The notes under the pieces were generated by a model, which was not told where the DNA came from, made no database searches, and saw nothing but the letters and a program-made list of their open reading frames with translations. 35,900 bases of DNA, taken from Actinomycetota bacterium. Its GTDB lineage: Bacteria > Actinomycetota > Acidimicrobiia > Acidimicrobiales > Ilumatobacteraceae. Each line of letters begins with the position of its first letter. Position 1 is the first letter of the stretch. Below are positions 7,322 through 15,528 of the stretch, piece by piece. The DNA lies in assembly GCA_017853685.1 (NCBI GenBank), contig JAFMJD010000007.1, forward strand, positions 1 through 35,900, given 5' to 3'. Position numbers and translations under genes: made by a program.

Positions 7322-7876
7322 ATGCAACGCAGCGTGGCCGTTCTGCTCGCCGCCGGGGGAGGCACCCGGTTCCAGGGGGCCACCCACAAACTCCTCGCTC
7401 CCCTGCGGGGTCGCCCGGTGTACCAGTGGGCCGTGGAGCACGCCCGGTCCGCGGGCCTCGAGGTGTGGGTGATCACCGGAGCCGCCCGGCTCGAGCCCAT
7501 CGACGGGGTGCGGTTCGTGCACAACCCCCGATGGTCCGAGGGCCAGGCCACCTCGCTGCAGTGCGCCGTGCAGGCGGCCGCGGCCGAGGGACTCGATGCC
7601 ATCACCGTCGGCCTCGCCGACCAGCCATTCGTGGCCCCCTCCACATGGCGCGCCGTGAGCACCGCAACGAGCCCGATCGCCGTTGCCTCCTACGACGGCG
7701 TACGCGGGAATCCGGTTCGACTCGCCGCATCGGTCTGGGACCTGCTCCCGGCCGAAGGGGACCTTGGAGCACGTAGCCTGATGATCGAACGACCCGATCT
7801 CGTCGAGGACATCGCCGCAGACGGATCGAGCGCCGACATCGACACCCTGGAGGACCTCGCGCGATGGAACTCGTGA
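7322..7876 (+). CDS. MobA-like NTP transferase (molybdenum cofactor cytidylyl/guanylyltransferase)
   Basis: A 184-residue nucleotidyltransferase of the MobA/MocA type. The nucleotide-binding motif LAAGGGTRF is at 9-17 with Lys23 in the following THKLLAPL, the metal-binding Asp100 in LADQPF (98-103), and later GNPVRL and ADIDT motifs. In bacteria with xanthine dehydrogenase/CO dehydrogenase-type enzymes, this family attaches CMP (MocA) to molybdopterin, which fits the cox context. The start at 7322 follows directly on a G-run. The stop overlaps the start of coxG by 13 nt, showing coupling between the two genes. MocA is more likely than MobA from context, but sequence alone does not settle CTP versus GTP. 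Confidence 0.87.
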   Translation: MQRSVAVLLAAGGGTRFQGATHKLLAPLRGRPVYQWAVEHARSAGLEVWVITGAARLEPIDGVRFVHNPRWSEGQATSLQCAVQAAAAEGLDAITVGLADQPFVAPSTWRAVSTATSPIAVASYDGVRGNPVRLAASVWDLLPAEGDLGARSLMIERPDLVEDIAADGSSADIDTLEDLARWNS

Positions 7877-8583
7877 ACGAATTCACCGTCAACCGTCCGA
7901 TCGAGCAGACATGGGCCACGCTCACCGACGTGCCCACCATTGCACCGTGCCTGCCGGGGGCCGCGCTCGAGGGTGTGGACGGCTCCACCTATCACGGCGT
8001 CGTAAAGCTCAAGGTGGGCCCGATCCTCGCCAACTTCAAGGGCGATGCGTCGTTCGTCGAGAAAGACGATGTCAACCACCGCGCCGTGCTCAAGGCCTCG
8101 GGCCGCGACACCGGCAACAAGGGCAACGCCGCCGCCGACATCACTGCCGAACTGCACGCAGTCGACGCCAACACCACCAAGGTGAGGGTGGCCACCGATC
8201 TCAAGATCACCGGCAAGTTCGCCCAGTTCGGACGCGGAGCAATGCAGGAGATCTCCAACAAGCTCCTCGCCGAGTTCGTGAGCAACTTGGAACAGCTCAC
8301 CGCCGCGCAGGCCGCCGCCCCCGCCGCATCGGCAGGTGCTGCCGAGAGCGCCGATGGCGCAACGCCCACGGCAACCGAGAGCGCGGCTGCCACTGATCGT
8401 CCGGCCACCGCGAATGCCGGCAGCGGCACGTCGTCGGTGTCTGCACCCAAGGCCGCCGATCACGACAACGTGCTCGACCTCGGCAAGTACGCCGGCGGTG
8501 CGATGCTCAAGCGCTTCACGCCCGTTGCCGGCGGACTCTTGGTGCTCATCGTGCTGTTCCTCCTGCGTCGCCGCCGCAGCTGA
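7864..8583 (+). CDS. coxG: CoxG: SRPBCC-domain protein with C-terminal membrane anchor
   Basis: A 239-residue protein. Residues 1-145 form a CoxG/SRPBCC lipid-binding-type domain, starting MELVNEFTVNRPIEQTW and including CLPGA, hallmarks of carbon monoxide dehydrogenase subunit G. An Ala/Thr/Ser-rich linker (about 148-200) leads to one transmembrane helix (about 217-234, ending LLVLIVLFLL) and the basic tail RRRRS, so the globular domain should face the cytoplasm. CoxG is known to link Mo-CO dehydrogenase to the membrane and to shuttle quinone. It overlaps the MobA-like gene by 13 nt. Its presence favours a membrane-respiratory role for the Mo-hydroxylase of this locus. Confidence 0.9.
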   Translation: MELVNEFTVNRPIEQTWATLTDVPTIAPCLPGAALEGVDGSTYHGVVKLKVGPILANFKGDASFVEKDDVNHRAVLKASGRDTGNKGNAAADITAELHAVDANTTKVRVATDLKITGKFAQFGRGAMQEISNKLLAEFVSNLEQLTAAQAAAPAASAGAAESADGATPTATESAAATDRPATANAGSGTSSVSAPKAADHDNVLDLGKYAGGAMLKRFTPVAGGLLVLIVLFLLRRRRS

Positions 8584-8603
8584 CCGACCCTGCTCCGTCC
8601 AAC

Positions 8604-9053
8604 ATGGTCCCCAACGATCGCGAGATGGTTCGTGAACTGCTGGGGAGAGAGCCACTCGCCGATTTCGATGTGGTGGTTCGCGATGCCTCCGGTTGGCCCG
8701 TGGTGATCCGCAACGGCCCGTTGCTGCCCGACGGCACGCCCATGCCCACTCGCTACTGGCTCGTGGGGCGTCGCGAGACCCTGCTCGTGAGCCGCCTCGA
8801 GGCCGCTGGCGGGGTGCGCCGTGCCGAGCACGAGGTAGATCCGGACATGCTCGCCGGAGCCCACGCCCGCTACGCACTCGAGCGTGACGCAGCGATACCT
8901 GCGAGTCATGTCGGGCCACGACCTGCGGGCGGTGTGGGCGGCACCCGTCTCGGCGTGAAGTGCTTGCACACGCATTACGCGTGGTTCCTCGCCGGCGGCG
9001 ACGACCCGGTTGGCCGTTGGGTGCACGAGCACCTCGCCGAGGTGGCCTCATGA
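8604..9053 (+). CDS. DUF501 family protein
   Basis: A 149-residue protein of the DUF501 family, recognised by the C-terminal conserved segment GGTRLGVKCLHTHYAWFLAGG and by position directly before ppx, the usual actinobacterial arrangement. The function is unknown. The conserved Cys-Leu-His-x-His could bind a metal, but that is inference. ATG at 8604 is the first in-frame start, 20 bp after coxG; there is no strong ribosome site, so expression may depend on the upstream genes. The TGA overlaps the ppx ATG (ATGA, 9050-9053). The commonly associated eno and divIC genes are not upstream here; coxG is. Confidence 0.85.
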   Translation: MVPNDREMVRELLGREPLADFDVVVRDASGWPVVIRNGPLLPDGTPMPTRYWLVGRRETLLVSRLEAAGGVRRAEHEVDPDMLAGAHARYALERDAAIPASHVGPRPAGGVGGTRLGVKCLHTHYAWFLAGGDDPVGRWVHEHLAEVAS

Positions 9054-10012
9054 CGAACGCGGATGCCTCGAAGGTCCCGAAGGGTCCGGTGGCCGGTGTG
9101 GACATCGGCACCAACTCGGTGAAGATGCTGATCCGTGACGGCGCACGACGGCACTTCGAAACCGCCGAAGTGCGTCTGGGCCAGGGCGTGGACGCCTCCG
9201 GAGTGCTGCACCCCGACGCCGTGGCGCGCACCCTGGACGCGCTGCGCACCTTCCGACGCTCGATCGACGAGCACGGGGTTGCGCTGACCGGTGCCGTCGC
9301 CACCTCGGCGGTCCGTGACAGTGCGTCGCGCGACACCTTCCTCCAGTCGGTCGCCGAGGTGCTCGGCGTTGCGCCTGTCGTGCTGTCGGGCGAGTCCGAG
9401 GGTCGCCTTGGGTATCTGGGTGCCATGTGCGATCTCCCCGATGGGGTCGCCGATCAACGCCTCGTGCTCGACATCGGCGGCGGTTCCACCGAGTTCGTGG
9501 TCGGCCAGCAGTCACCCGTCGGGGCGGTGTCGATCGACGTCGGATGTGTTCGACTCACCGAGTCCGAACTCCGCCACGACCCCCCACGACCCGAAGAGCT
9601 GTCCAACGCCATCGGTCGGGTGCAGGACCACCTCGACGATGTGCTGCGAGACCTGCCGAGCGCATCCGAGGCAGGCTCGATCATCGGTATCGGTGGCACC
9701 ATCACGGCCGTGGCGGCGGTGGAGATCGGCACGTGGGAGCGAGATCCCCTGCACGGTTTCTGGCTCTCCCGCGAGGCCGTCGAGGACGTCTTTCGCACCC
9801 TCGCAACCGAGTCGCTCGCCGACCGGCTGCACAACCCGGGTCTCACCGCCGGTCGGGCACCGGTGATCGTGGGGGGTCTCTGTGTTCTGGTGGCCGTGCT
9901 GCGCCGCTTGAAGGCCGATGGTCTGGTGGTGTCTACTCGCAGCGTGGTGGACGGGATCTGCACAGCACTCACAGCCGGGGTACCCCCCACTGCGCTCGGG
10001 GCCGCACGGTGA
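9050..10012 (+). CDS. ppx: Exopolyphosphatase / pppGpp phosphohydrolase (Ppx/GppA family)
   Basis: A 320-residue single-unit Ppx/GppA protein of the ASKHA fold, without the extra C-terminal HD domain of long forms. Seen motifs: GVDIGTNS (16-23, phosphate 1), ATSAVRD (84-90), SGESEGRLGY (113-122, containing the catalytic glutamate region), DIGGGSTEF (141-149, phosphate 2) and GIGGTIT. The family removes terminal phosphate from polyphosphate or hydrolyses pppGpp; which activity applies is not visible. The ATG overlaps the DUF501 stop by 4 nt, and the stop overlaps the GTG of the next gene (GTGA, 10009-10012), so three genes are translationally coupled. Confidence 0.93.
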   Translation: MTNADASKVPKGPVAGVDIGTNSVKMLIRDGARRHFETAEVRLGQGVDASGVLHPDAVARTLDALRTFRRSIDEHGVALTGAVATSAVRDSASRDTFLQSVAEVLGVAPVVLSGESEGRLGYLGAMCDLPDGVADQRLVLDIGGGSTEFVVGQQSPVGAVSIDVGCVRLTESELRHDPPRPEELSNAIGRVQDHLDDVLRDLPSASEAGSIIGIGGTITAVAAVEIGTWERDPLHGFWLSREAVEDVFRTLATESLADRLHNPGLTAGRAPVIVGGLCVLVAVLRRLKADGLVVSTRSVVDGICTALTAGVPPTALGAAR

Positions 10013-10641
10013 CCAGCCTGCAGCACCCCGCCGCGGGGACCTCCACCAACCTGCGTCTGTATGGCCGGCGCGTCCTGCTGCGGCCACTCATGCCGACCGA
10101 TTTCGACGCGTACCGAGAAGTGCGCACACGCAATGCCGACTGGCTCCTGCAGTGGGAGCCGAGCCGACTCTCACTCGCAGCCGACCCCATCCACGATCGA
10201 GGTGCGTTCAACTCGCGATGCAGTCTGCGTGACCGCGAGCGACAGGCCGGCGCCGCGTACGGGCTCGGACTCTTCGTGGACAACACGTTCTGTGGTGAGG
10301 TGAACCTCAACAATGTGCAGCGCGGGGCGCTGCAGAGCGGCACGGTGGGGTACTGGGTCGATCAGGCTTTCGCCGGACACGCGTACGTGGCCGAGGCAGT
10401 GGTGGTGCTCGCACGATTCGCGTTCGAGCAACTCAGTCTCCACCGACTCGAGATCTGCATCATTCCGCGCAACCACCGCAGCCGTCGCGTGATGGAGAAA
10501 CTCGAGATCCGGGACGAAGGCATCGCCCAACGGTTCCTCGAGATCAACGGCGTGTGGGAAGACCACATCCGCTACGGCATCACCGTGGAGGAGTGGCGGG
10601 CGCGCCACGACGAACTGTCACGCGCCTGGCTCACGACCTGA
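10009..10641 (+). CDS. GNAT-family N-acetyltransferase, RimJ-like
   Basis: A 210-residue acetyltransferase. Its N-terminal strand is RRVLLRPLMPTDFDAYREVR, followed by GEVNLNNVQRG, GYWVDQAFAGHAYVAEAVVVLARFAF and LHRLEICIIPRNHRSRRVMEKL. This is the layout of RimJ/RimL-type enzymes that acetylate protein N-termini, for example of ribosomal proteins, using acetyl-CoA. The GTG start at 10009 was chosen because it overlaps the ppx stop (GTGA) and gives the normal family length. The target is not known. It converges on the small minus-strand gene ending at 10662. Confidence 0.88.
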   Translation: MTSLQHPAAGTSTNLRLYGRRVLLRPLMPTDFDAYREVRTRNADWLLQWEPSRLSLAADPIHDRGAFNSRCSLRDRERQAGAAYGLGLFVDNTFCGEVNLNNVQRGALQSGTVGYWVDQAFAGHAYVAEAVVVLARFAFEQLSLHRLEICIIPRNHRSRRVMEKLEIRDEGIAQRFLEINGVWEDHIRYGITVEEWRARHDELSRAWLTT

Positions 10642-10661
10642 CAGCGTCGACGGTGTGGGTG

Positions 10662-10976
10662 CTATTGCCCCGCGAGGCGAAAGGCGAGTGCTCGCGCCCT
10701 GCGCTGCGCAGTGCGTCGCTTCCACTCCTTGCGCTTCCAGTGGCGGGACTTGGCCCGTGACCGCACGCGGTCCCGAGCGCGACCCGCATCGTGGTGATGC
10801 ATCGGCTTCCATGCCACGCCGGGCTCGTCGGCTTCGTCCACCTCGACCACAGCACCGACCGCATGGGACAGCAACTGCAACTCAGAGTGGATCCGATGCC
10901 GCTCGGCGTGGGCGTGGGCTCGCAACTCCTGCCTCGGCAGCATCACTGCCGACTCGGAACGATGCCTTTGACTCAT
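10662..10976 (-). CDS. Small His/Arg-rich basic protein of unknown function
   Basis: A 104-residue reading frame starting at ATG 10976, preceded by a perfect AGGAGG ribosome site (10991-10986) with a 9-nt spacer, one of the best such sites in the window. No known domain is recognised. The N-terminus is rich in His/Arg (RAHAHAERHRIH), the middle is acidic (VVEVDEADEPG), then comes MHHHDAGRARDR, and the C-terminal third is extremely basic (SRHWKRKEWKRRTAQRRARA). Nucleic-acid or ribosome binding, and metal binding by the histidines, are possible but unproven. It sits alone on the minus strand between the GNAT gene and a crotonase gene. The ribosome site is the main argument that it is real. Confidence 0.65.
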   Translation of the reverse strand: MSQRHRSESAVMLPRQELRAHAHAERHRIHSELQLLSHAVGAVVEVDEADEPGVAWKPMHHHDAGRARDRVRSRAKSRHWKRKEWKRRTAQRRARALAFRLAGQ

Positions 10977-10985
10977 CCTGACCGA

Positions 10986-10991
10986 CCTCCT
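10986..10991 (-). promoter_or_regulatory. Strong Shine-Dalgarno site (AGGAGG) deciding a start
   Basis: AGGAGG on the minus strand, 9 nt before ATG 10976. It selects this ATG over an upstream in-frame GTG at 11033. Confidence 0.7.
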
Positions 10992-11078
10992 CACCGGGGT
11001 GAGATTGGGGTTTTGGTATGACTCACGCTGCACCTCCGACCATACCCGGGCCGGGCCCGCCGTGCGAGACTTTCAACC

Positions 11079-11834
11079 ATGACTTTGGTACTCCTCGATG
11101 TCGCCGACCGCGTGGCAACGATCACCCTCAACAACCCGGCCGAGCGCAACACGCTCACCCAGCCGATGGTCACCGAGATCATCGCTGCGGTGGAGGAGAT
11201 CGAGTCGAACCCGAACATCGGCGCCATCGTCGTCACCGGCGCTGCCCCTGCGTTCTGCGCCGGCGCGAACCTCGGCAACCTCATGGAATCGACACCCGAG
11301 AGCCTCGGCACGATCTATGAGGGCTTCTTGCGCATCGCTCGCAGTCCACTGCCCACGATCGCCGCAGTGAACGGCGCGGCCGTCGGTGCGGGCATGAACC
11401 TCGCACTCGGCTGCGATGTTCGTCTTGCCGCACGACGGGCGAAGTTCGACACGCGTTTCCTGCAGATCGGCATCCACCCCGGTGGCGGCCACACGTGGAT
11501 GTTCCGACGGATCGCCGGACCGCAGGCCACGATGGCGGCGGTCGTGTTCGGCGAAGTACTCGATGGCGCCGAGGCCGAACGAATCGGACTCGTGCACCGA
11601 TGTGTCGATGACGATGCACTGCTCGACGCAGCGCACGCCATGGCAGCGCGCGCCGCCGATGCGCCCCGTGAACTCGTGATTGCCACCAAGCAGACCATCA
11701 AGGACATGGCCGACATCGATGCGCACCCGTCGGCAGTCGAGCGCGAACTCGAGCCCCAGTTGTGGTCAACACGCCAGCCGTGGTTCGCCGAACGAATCGC
11801 CAAGCTGCAGTCGCAGATCAGTTCGAAGAAGTGA
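11079..11834 (+). CDS. Crotonase (enoyl-CoA hydratase/isomerase) family protein lacking both catalytic Glu
   Basis: A 251-residue crotonase-fold protein. The CoA/oxyanion motif AFCAGANLGNL (58-68) and the second oxyanion segment GAAVGAGMNLALGCD (99-113) are present. The positions equivalent to rat crotonase Glu144 and Glu164 are Asn107 (GAGMN) and Phe127 (FDTRF), so normal hydration of 2-enoyl-CoA is unlikely; the protein may act as an isomerase, lyase or thioesterase of the superfamily. It diverges from the small basic gene and is followed after 23 bp by a Nudix gene. No clear Shine-Dalgarno or TANNNT box is seen before the ATG. It resembles the crotonase at 13157 only in its N-terminal strand pattern. 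Confidence 0.88.
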   Translation: MTLVLLDVADRVATITLNNPAERNTLTQPMVTEIIAAVEEIESNPNIGAIVVTGAAPAFCAGANLGNLMESTPESLGTIYEGFLRIARSPLPTIAAVNGAAVGAGMNLALGCDVRLAARRAKFDTRFLQIGIHPGGGHTWMFRRIAGPQATMAAVVFGEVLDGAEAERIGLVHRCVDDDALLDAAHAMAARAADAPRELVIATKQTIKDMADIDAHPSAVERELEPQLWSTRQPWFAERIAKLQSQISSKK

Positions 11835-11857
11835 CCCAACGAGCGACGTGACCCATC

Positions 11858-12502
11858 ATGAGTGACCTGCCCCCCGCCGTACCCGCCGCCACCGTCATGG
11901 TGGTGCGCGATGTGAAGCCCGGTCTCGAGGTGCTGATGCTCAAGCGCAGCGCTGTCGGTGCGTTCGCGAACTTCTGGGTGTTCCCCGGTGGTCGCATCGA
12001 TGATGCCGACGAAGGGGCCGACGAGATCGAACGTGCGCGCAGCGCTGCAGTGCGCGAGGCGATGGAAGAAGTGGGGCTCGCGGTCGATCCGCAGAACACC
12101 CATCCGTACTCGCACTGGACCCCTCCCGCGATCCAACCGCGACGCTTCCTCACGTGGTTCTTCGTCGCCCACTGGGGCGGCGACGACGTACGCATCGACG
12201 GCCACGAGATCGTCGACTATCGCTGGATGCGACCACACGAGGCCATCGAGGCACAGTTGCCGATGGCGCCGCCCACCATCGTGAGCCTGCACGAGCTCGC
12301 CGAGGCCGGATCCTTCGCAGCCACGCGTCGCACTGAGTATCCGCGCTGGGTCACGCGTCCCACGAAGTCAGCCGATGGAGTTCCGGTTCTGCTCTGGCAC
12401 GGCGATGCCGGCTACGACTCGCTCGACGCCGAAGTGCCCGGACCACGCAACCGCCTGTGGTACCCCACCGATGCGCCGTGGACGTACGAGCGGACCGTCT
12501 GA
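11858..12502 (+). CDS. Nudix hydrolase
   Basis: A 214-residue Nudix protein. The Nudix box is interrupted after FPGG (42-45) by an acidic insert and resumes with REAMEEVGL (66-74), giving the metal-binding REUxEExGU core. The longer gap resembles NUDT19/CoA-diphosphatase-like proteins, in which an insert precedes the core; acyl-CoA or CoA hydrolysis would suit the crotonase neighbours, but this is inference. The C-terminal 70 residues contain a WYPTDAPWTYERTV ending. The stop is 3 nt from the next ATG, so it is probably cotranscribed with the unknown gene that follows. Confidence 0.87.
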   Translation: MSDLPPAVPAATVMVVRDVKPGLEVLMLKRSAVGAFANFWVFPGGRIDDADEGADEIERARSAAVREAMEEVGLAVDPQNTHPYSHWTPPAIQPRRFLTWFFVAHWGGDDVRIDGHEIVDYRWMRPHEAIEAQLPMAPPTIVSLHELAEAGSFAATRRTEYPRWVTRPTKSADGVPVLLWHGDAGYDSLDAEVPGPRNRLWYPTDAPWTYERTV

Positions 12503-12505
12503 CCC

Positions 12506-13123
12506 ATGCTCGACCACGTGTTCACCGACGCCATCGGGGCGTTGCGCGAGGCATTCGAGGGCGCGTTCCTCGAGCGACAGGCCTTCGAGGAACACTTCCA
12601 GGTGGATGTGCTGCTCGGCGACGTGACCTGGGAGACCAGTTACGGGCTTCCCGGTGAGGGGCAGCCGCCGCGGGTGATCTCGCACATCACCTTCGACTGG
12701 CCCTCGTGGAGCCAGACCGCATACCGACGCTGGTACGTGAACGAGACGTTCGAGGAATCACCCGCCATCGAACTCGAGATCGTGTTCCGCGCCCAACGAC
12801 TCGCCGAGCAACCCGAACCGGGCGCTGTGCAACGGATCATGGACGAGACGAGCCCACTCATCGGCGCTGGGCGCCTCGAGCAGGCCGGCATCACGGTGGA
12901 GATCGGCTACCTCGCCGAGCCGGACTCCACCCCCGAGTACGCGATCGAAGTGACCTACGAGGGTCTCTACGAACTCGAGGAATCCACCCTCGCCGACGGA
13001 GCATCGAATCTGCTCGACGAACACTTCGGGGCGCTCGGCGGATGGATCGCCGCAACGCTCGTCCGCCTCGGCGACCTCGGTCTGCGCTACCTGCCAGGCG
13101 AAGACTCGTCCACCGGCGACTGA
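12506..13123 (+). CDS. Protein of unknown function
   Basis: A 205-residue protein I do not recognise. It is acidic, with an alpha/beta look: DVTWETSYGLPGEGQPPRVISHITFDWPSWSQ in the first third (split here only for reading), RRWYVNETFEESPAIELEI in the middle and AIEVTYEGLYELEESTLA near the end. No signal peptide or membrane helix is evident. It begins 3 nt after the Nudix stop and ends 33 bp before the second crotonase, within a co-directional run. Tight spacing and codon use like its neighbours support a real gene. Confidence 0.75.
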   Translation: MLDHVFTDAIGALREAFEGAFLERQAFEEHFQVDVLLGDVTWETSYGLPGEGQPPRVISHITFDWPSWSQTAYRRWYVNETFEESPAIELEIVFRAQRLAEQPEPGAVQRIMDETSPLIGAGRLEQAGITVEIGYLAEPDSTPEYAIEVTYEGLYELEESTLADGASNLLDEHFGALGGWIAATLVRLGDLGLRYLPGEDSSTGD

Positions 13124-13156
13124 GCCGCAGTCCGCACGGCATGACAGCATGTCGGC

Positions 13157-13936
13157 ATGTCCGACATCGTCCTGCTCGACGTGAGCAACCGCATCGCCAC
13201 CATCACCCTCAACCGGCCCGAGGCGCGCAACGCGCTCAGCAGTGCCCTGCTGCGTGACCTCAATGCCGCTATGCGTCAGGCCAACGATGATGCCGCAGTG
13301 GATGTCATCATCCTCACCGGCGCCGATCCTGCGTTCTGTGCCGGCCTGGACCTCAAAGAACTCGGTGACAACGCGGGAAATCTCGGCGGCGAGCCTCGTT
13401 CCGGAGCCGGCCCCACGGGGGCCGACCGCAACTCGTTCCACTTCGTGGACAAACCGCTCATTGCGGCAGTCAACGGCGCGTGCATCACGGGCGGATTCGA
13501 GCTTGCGCTCAACTGCGACTTCATCATCGCCTCCGAGCGCGCCAAGTTCGGCGATACGCACTCGCGTGTCGGCGTCATGCCGGGCTGGGGTCTCACGGTG
13601 CTGCTCCCCCAGGCCATCGGCGTGCGACGCGCCCGCGAGATGAGTTTCACCGGCAACTTCCTCACCGGCGAGGAGGCCTTCCAGTGGGGTCTCGCCAACC
13701 ATGTGGTGCCCCACGATGAGTTGCTGCCCACCGCGCGTCGCGTCGCTCTCGACATCATCGGCAACGACCAACCCGGCGTGCGGCAGATCCGCCGCACCTA
13801 CAACGAGATCCACCGCGAGGACGCAGGCTGGGACATCGAGGCGCGCGACGGCAAGCGCTGGCAGAAAGAGATGTTCAGCAAGGAACGGGTCGCCGAGCGG
13901 CGCGGCGCCATCATGGACCGCGGCCGGCACCAGTAG
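13157..13936 (+). CDS. Enoyl-CoA hydratase/isomerase family protein
   Basis: A 259-residue crotonase. Oxyanion motifs AFCAGLDLKEL (59-69) and GACITGGFELALNCD (107-121) are seen. The Glu144 equivalent is kept as Glu115, but the Glu164 equivalent is His135 in FGDTHSRVGVMPGWG, a variant I associate with several actinobacterial EchA-like paralogues. It probably acts on an acyl-CoA in fatty acid or aromatic/steroid degradation; the exact reaction is unknown. It carries an extra Gly-rich loop (about 70-90, NAGNLGGEPRSGAGPTGAD) after the first oxyanion motif. It ends 3 nt before cytidine deaminase. Confidence 0.9.
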   Translation: MSDIVLLDVSNRIATITLNRPEARNALSSALLRDLNAAMRQANDDAAVDVIILTGADPAFCAGLDLKELGDNAGNLGGEPRSGAGPTGADRNSFHFVDKPLIAAVNGACITGGFELALNCDFIIASERAKFGDTHSRVGVMPGWGLTVLLPQAIGVRRAREMSFTGNFLTGEEAFQWGLANHVVPHDELLPTARRVALDIIGNDQPGVRQIRRTYNEIHREDAGWDIEARDGKRWQKEMFSKERVAERRGAIMDRGRHQ

Positions 13937-13939
13937 TCC

Positions 13940-14368
13940 ATGGCCACGAACCCTCCGAGCCACCCGCGCCACATCGACTGGGCATCACTGCGCGCACATG
14001 CACTCGATGCCGCCGATGCGGCGTACTCGCCGTACTCGGGGTTCGCCGTGGGGGCCGCAGCACTCATCGACGACGGGCGGGTGGTGGTGGGCGCAAACAT
14101 CGAGAACGCCTCCTACGGACTCACACTGTGCGCCGAGACCGTGATGGTTGCGGCGCATCGCATGAGCGGTGGCGGCCGGATCGTCGCCGTGGCAGTCGTG
14201 GGCAACGGTGCACCCACCACCCCGTGCGGTCGTTGCCGACAGGTGATCTGGGAGTTCGGCGGCCCCGACTGTCTGATCGACGTGAACGGCACGCCCATGA
14301 GCCTCGGTGATCTGCTCCCGCACGCCTTCCCCGACGCGTCCACATTCCGCAAGGAACCCGGTCGATGA
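13940..14368 (+). CDS. cdd: Cytidine deaminase
   Basis: A 142-residue homotetrameric-type cytidine deaminase, hydrolysing (deoxy)cytidine to (deoxy)uridine for pyrimidine salvage. Zinc ligands and catalytic acid are seen as Cys64-Ala-Glu66 and Pro95-Cys96-Gly-Arg-Cys99; the substrate motif [12 protein letters not shown] is at 29-40 and [10 protein letters not shown] at 51-60. The length is normal. The stop overlaps the adenosine deaminase ATG (ATGA, 14365-14368), so pyrimidine and purine deamination are translationally coupled. It lies 3 nt after the crotonase gene and could share its transcript. Confidence 0.95.
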   Translation: MATNPPSHPRHIDWASLRAHALDAADAAYSPYSGFAVGAAALIDDGRVVVGANIENASYGLTLCAETVMVAAHRMSGGGRIVAVAVVGNGAPTTPCGRCRQVIWEFGGPDCLIDVNGTPMSLGDLLPHAFPDASTFRKEPGR

Positions 14369-15432
14369 ATACGCCCGACTTTGCCGCCATGCCCAAGGTG
14401 CTCCTGCACGATCACCTCGACGGTGGACTGCGCCCGCACACGGTGGTGGAACTGGCAGGCGAGTTCGGCTACCGCTCGCTGCCGTCGACCGATGTGGAGA
14501 CACTTGCCCGCTGGTTCCACCGCGGAGCCAAGCGCAACGATCTCGTGCTCTATCTCGAGACATTCGCGCACACGGTCGGGGTGATGCAGCACCGTGATGC
14601 CATCGAACGCGTGGCCTTCGAGTGTGCACAAGACCTTGCAGCCGACGGCGTGGTCTACGCCGAGGTTCGCTTTGCGCCGGAACTCCACACCGAGGCCGGC
14701 CTCACGCTCGATGAGGTGATGGAGGCCGTCATGACCGGACTGCGACGGGGCGCAGCCGGCTCCGATCTCACCGTGTACGCGATCTGCTCGGCCATGCGCA
14801 CAGCCGCGCGCTCGCTCGAGATCGCCGAGCTCGCCGTTCGCTGGCGCGATGCAGGCGTGGTGGGCTTCGACATCGCCGGCGCCGAGGCGGGGTATCCGCC
14901 CACCCGTCATCTCGACGCGTTCCAGTACGTACAGCGAGCCAACTTTCACGCCACCATTCACGCGGGTGAGGCCTTCGGGCTCCCGTCGATCTGGGAGGCC
15001 GTGCAGTGGTGCGGCGCAGAGCGACTCGGCCACGGTGTGCGCATCGTCGACGACATCTCGGGCGAACCGGGTGCCGAGGTGCTGGGTCGGCTCGCGTCCT
15101 ACGTACGTGACCGAAGGATCCCACTGGAGTTGTGCCCCACATCGAATGTGAACACCGGTGTGGTGCCCTCGATCGCACAGCATCCGATCGGCCTGTTGCG
15201 ACGCCTGCGGTTCCGTGTGACGGTGAACACCGACAACCGGCTCATGAGCGACACGTCGATGAGCAACGAGTTCGCCCAGTTGCATGCAGCCTTCGGGTAC
15301 GGCGTCGACGACTTTCGCTGGCTCACTGTGAACGCCATGAAGTCCGCCTTCGCCCCGTTCGAGGAACGACTCGGCCTCATCGAACGAGTCATCAAGCCGC
15401 GCTACGCAGCAATCGCTACCGGCGCCCGCTGA
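14365..15432 (+). CDS. add: Adenosine deaminase
   Basis: A 355-residue adenosine deaminase of the metallo-dependent hydrolase fold, converting adenosine to inosine. Zinc ligands begin with HDHLDGG (H15, H17); further motifs are [27 protein letters not shown] (zinc His and catalytic Glu), [20 protein letters not shown] and [10 protein letters not shown], in which the usual DD of the last zinc motif reads DN as in other actinobacterial Add. It is coupled to cdd by a 4-nt overlap. The length is normal for the bacterial enzyme. Confidence 0.95.
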   Translation: MNTPDFAAMPKVLLHDHLDGGLRPHTVVELAGEFGYRSLPSTDVETLARWFHRGAKRNDLVLYLETFAHTVGVMQHRDAIERVAFECAQDLAADGVVYAEVRFAPELHTEAGLTLDEVMEAVMTGLRRGAAGSDLTVYAICSAMRTAARSLEIAELAVRWRDAGVVGFDIAGAEAGYPPTRHLDAFQYVQRANFHATIHAGEAFGLPSIWEAVQWCGAERLGHGVRIVDDISGEPGAEVLGRLASYVRDRRIPLELCPTSNVNTGVVPSIAQHPIGLLRRLRFRVTVNTDNRLMSDTSMSNEFAQLHAAFGYGVDDFRWLTVNAMKSAFAPFEERLGLIERVIKPRYAAIATGAR

Positions 15433-15516
15433 GCCGGACCAGCATCCCCTCGCTGCGGACAGTGGCCGCGAACCACGCGACGCAGTAGGCGACACCACCG
15501 CCCTGCGACGACCCGG

Positions 15517-15522
15517 TAGCGT
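15517..15522 (+). promoter_or_regulatory. Putative -10 box (TAGCGT) of the LCP gene
   Basis: TAGCGT with a 6-nt spacer to the GTG at 15529 and no Shine-Dalgarno site: leaderless-type promoter. Confidence 0.5.
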
Positions 15523-15528
15523 ACTCAC

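Noticed and set aside
6627-7472. Plus-strand open frame of 281 codons opposite the NlpC/P60 gene
   Set aside because: No motifs and low-complexity composition; the minus-strand gene has a signal peptide, catalytic Cys-His and a ribosome site.
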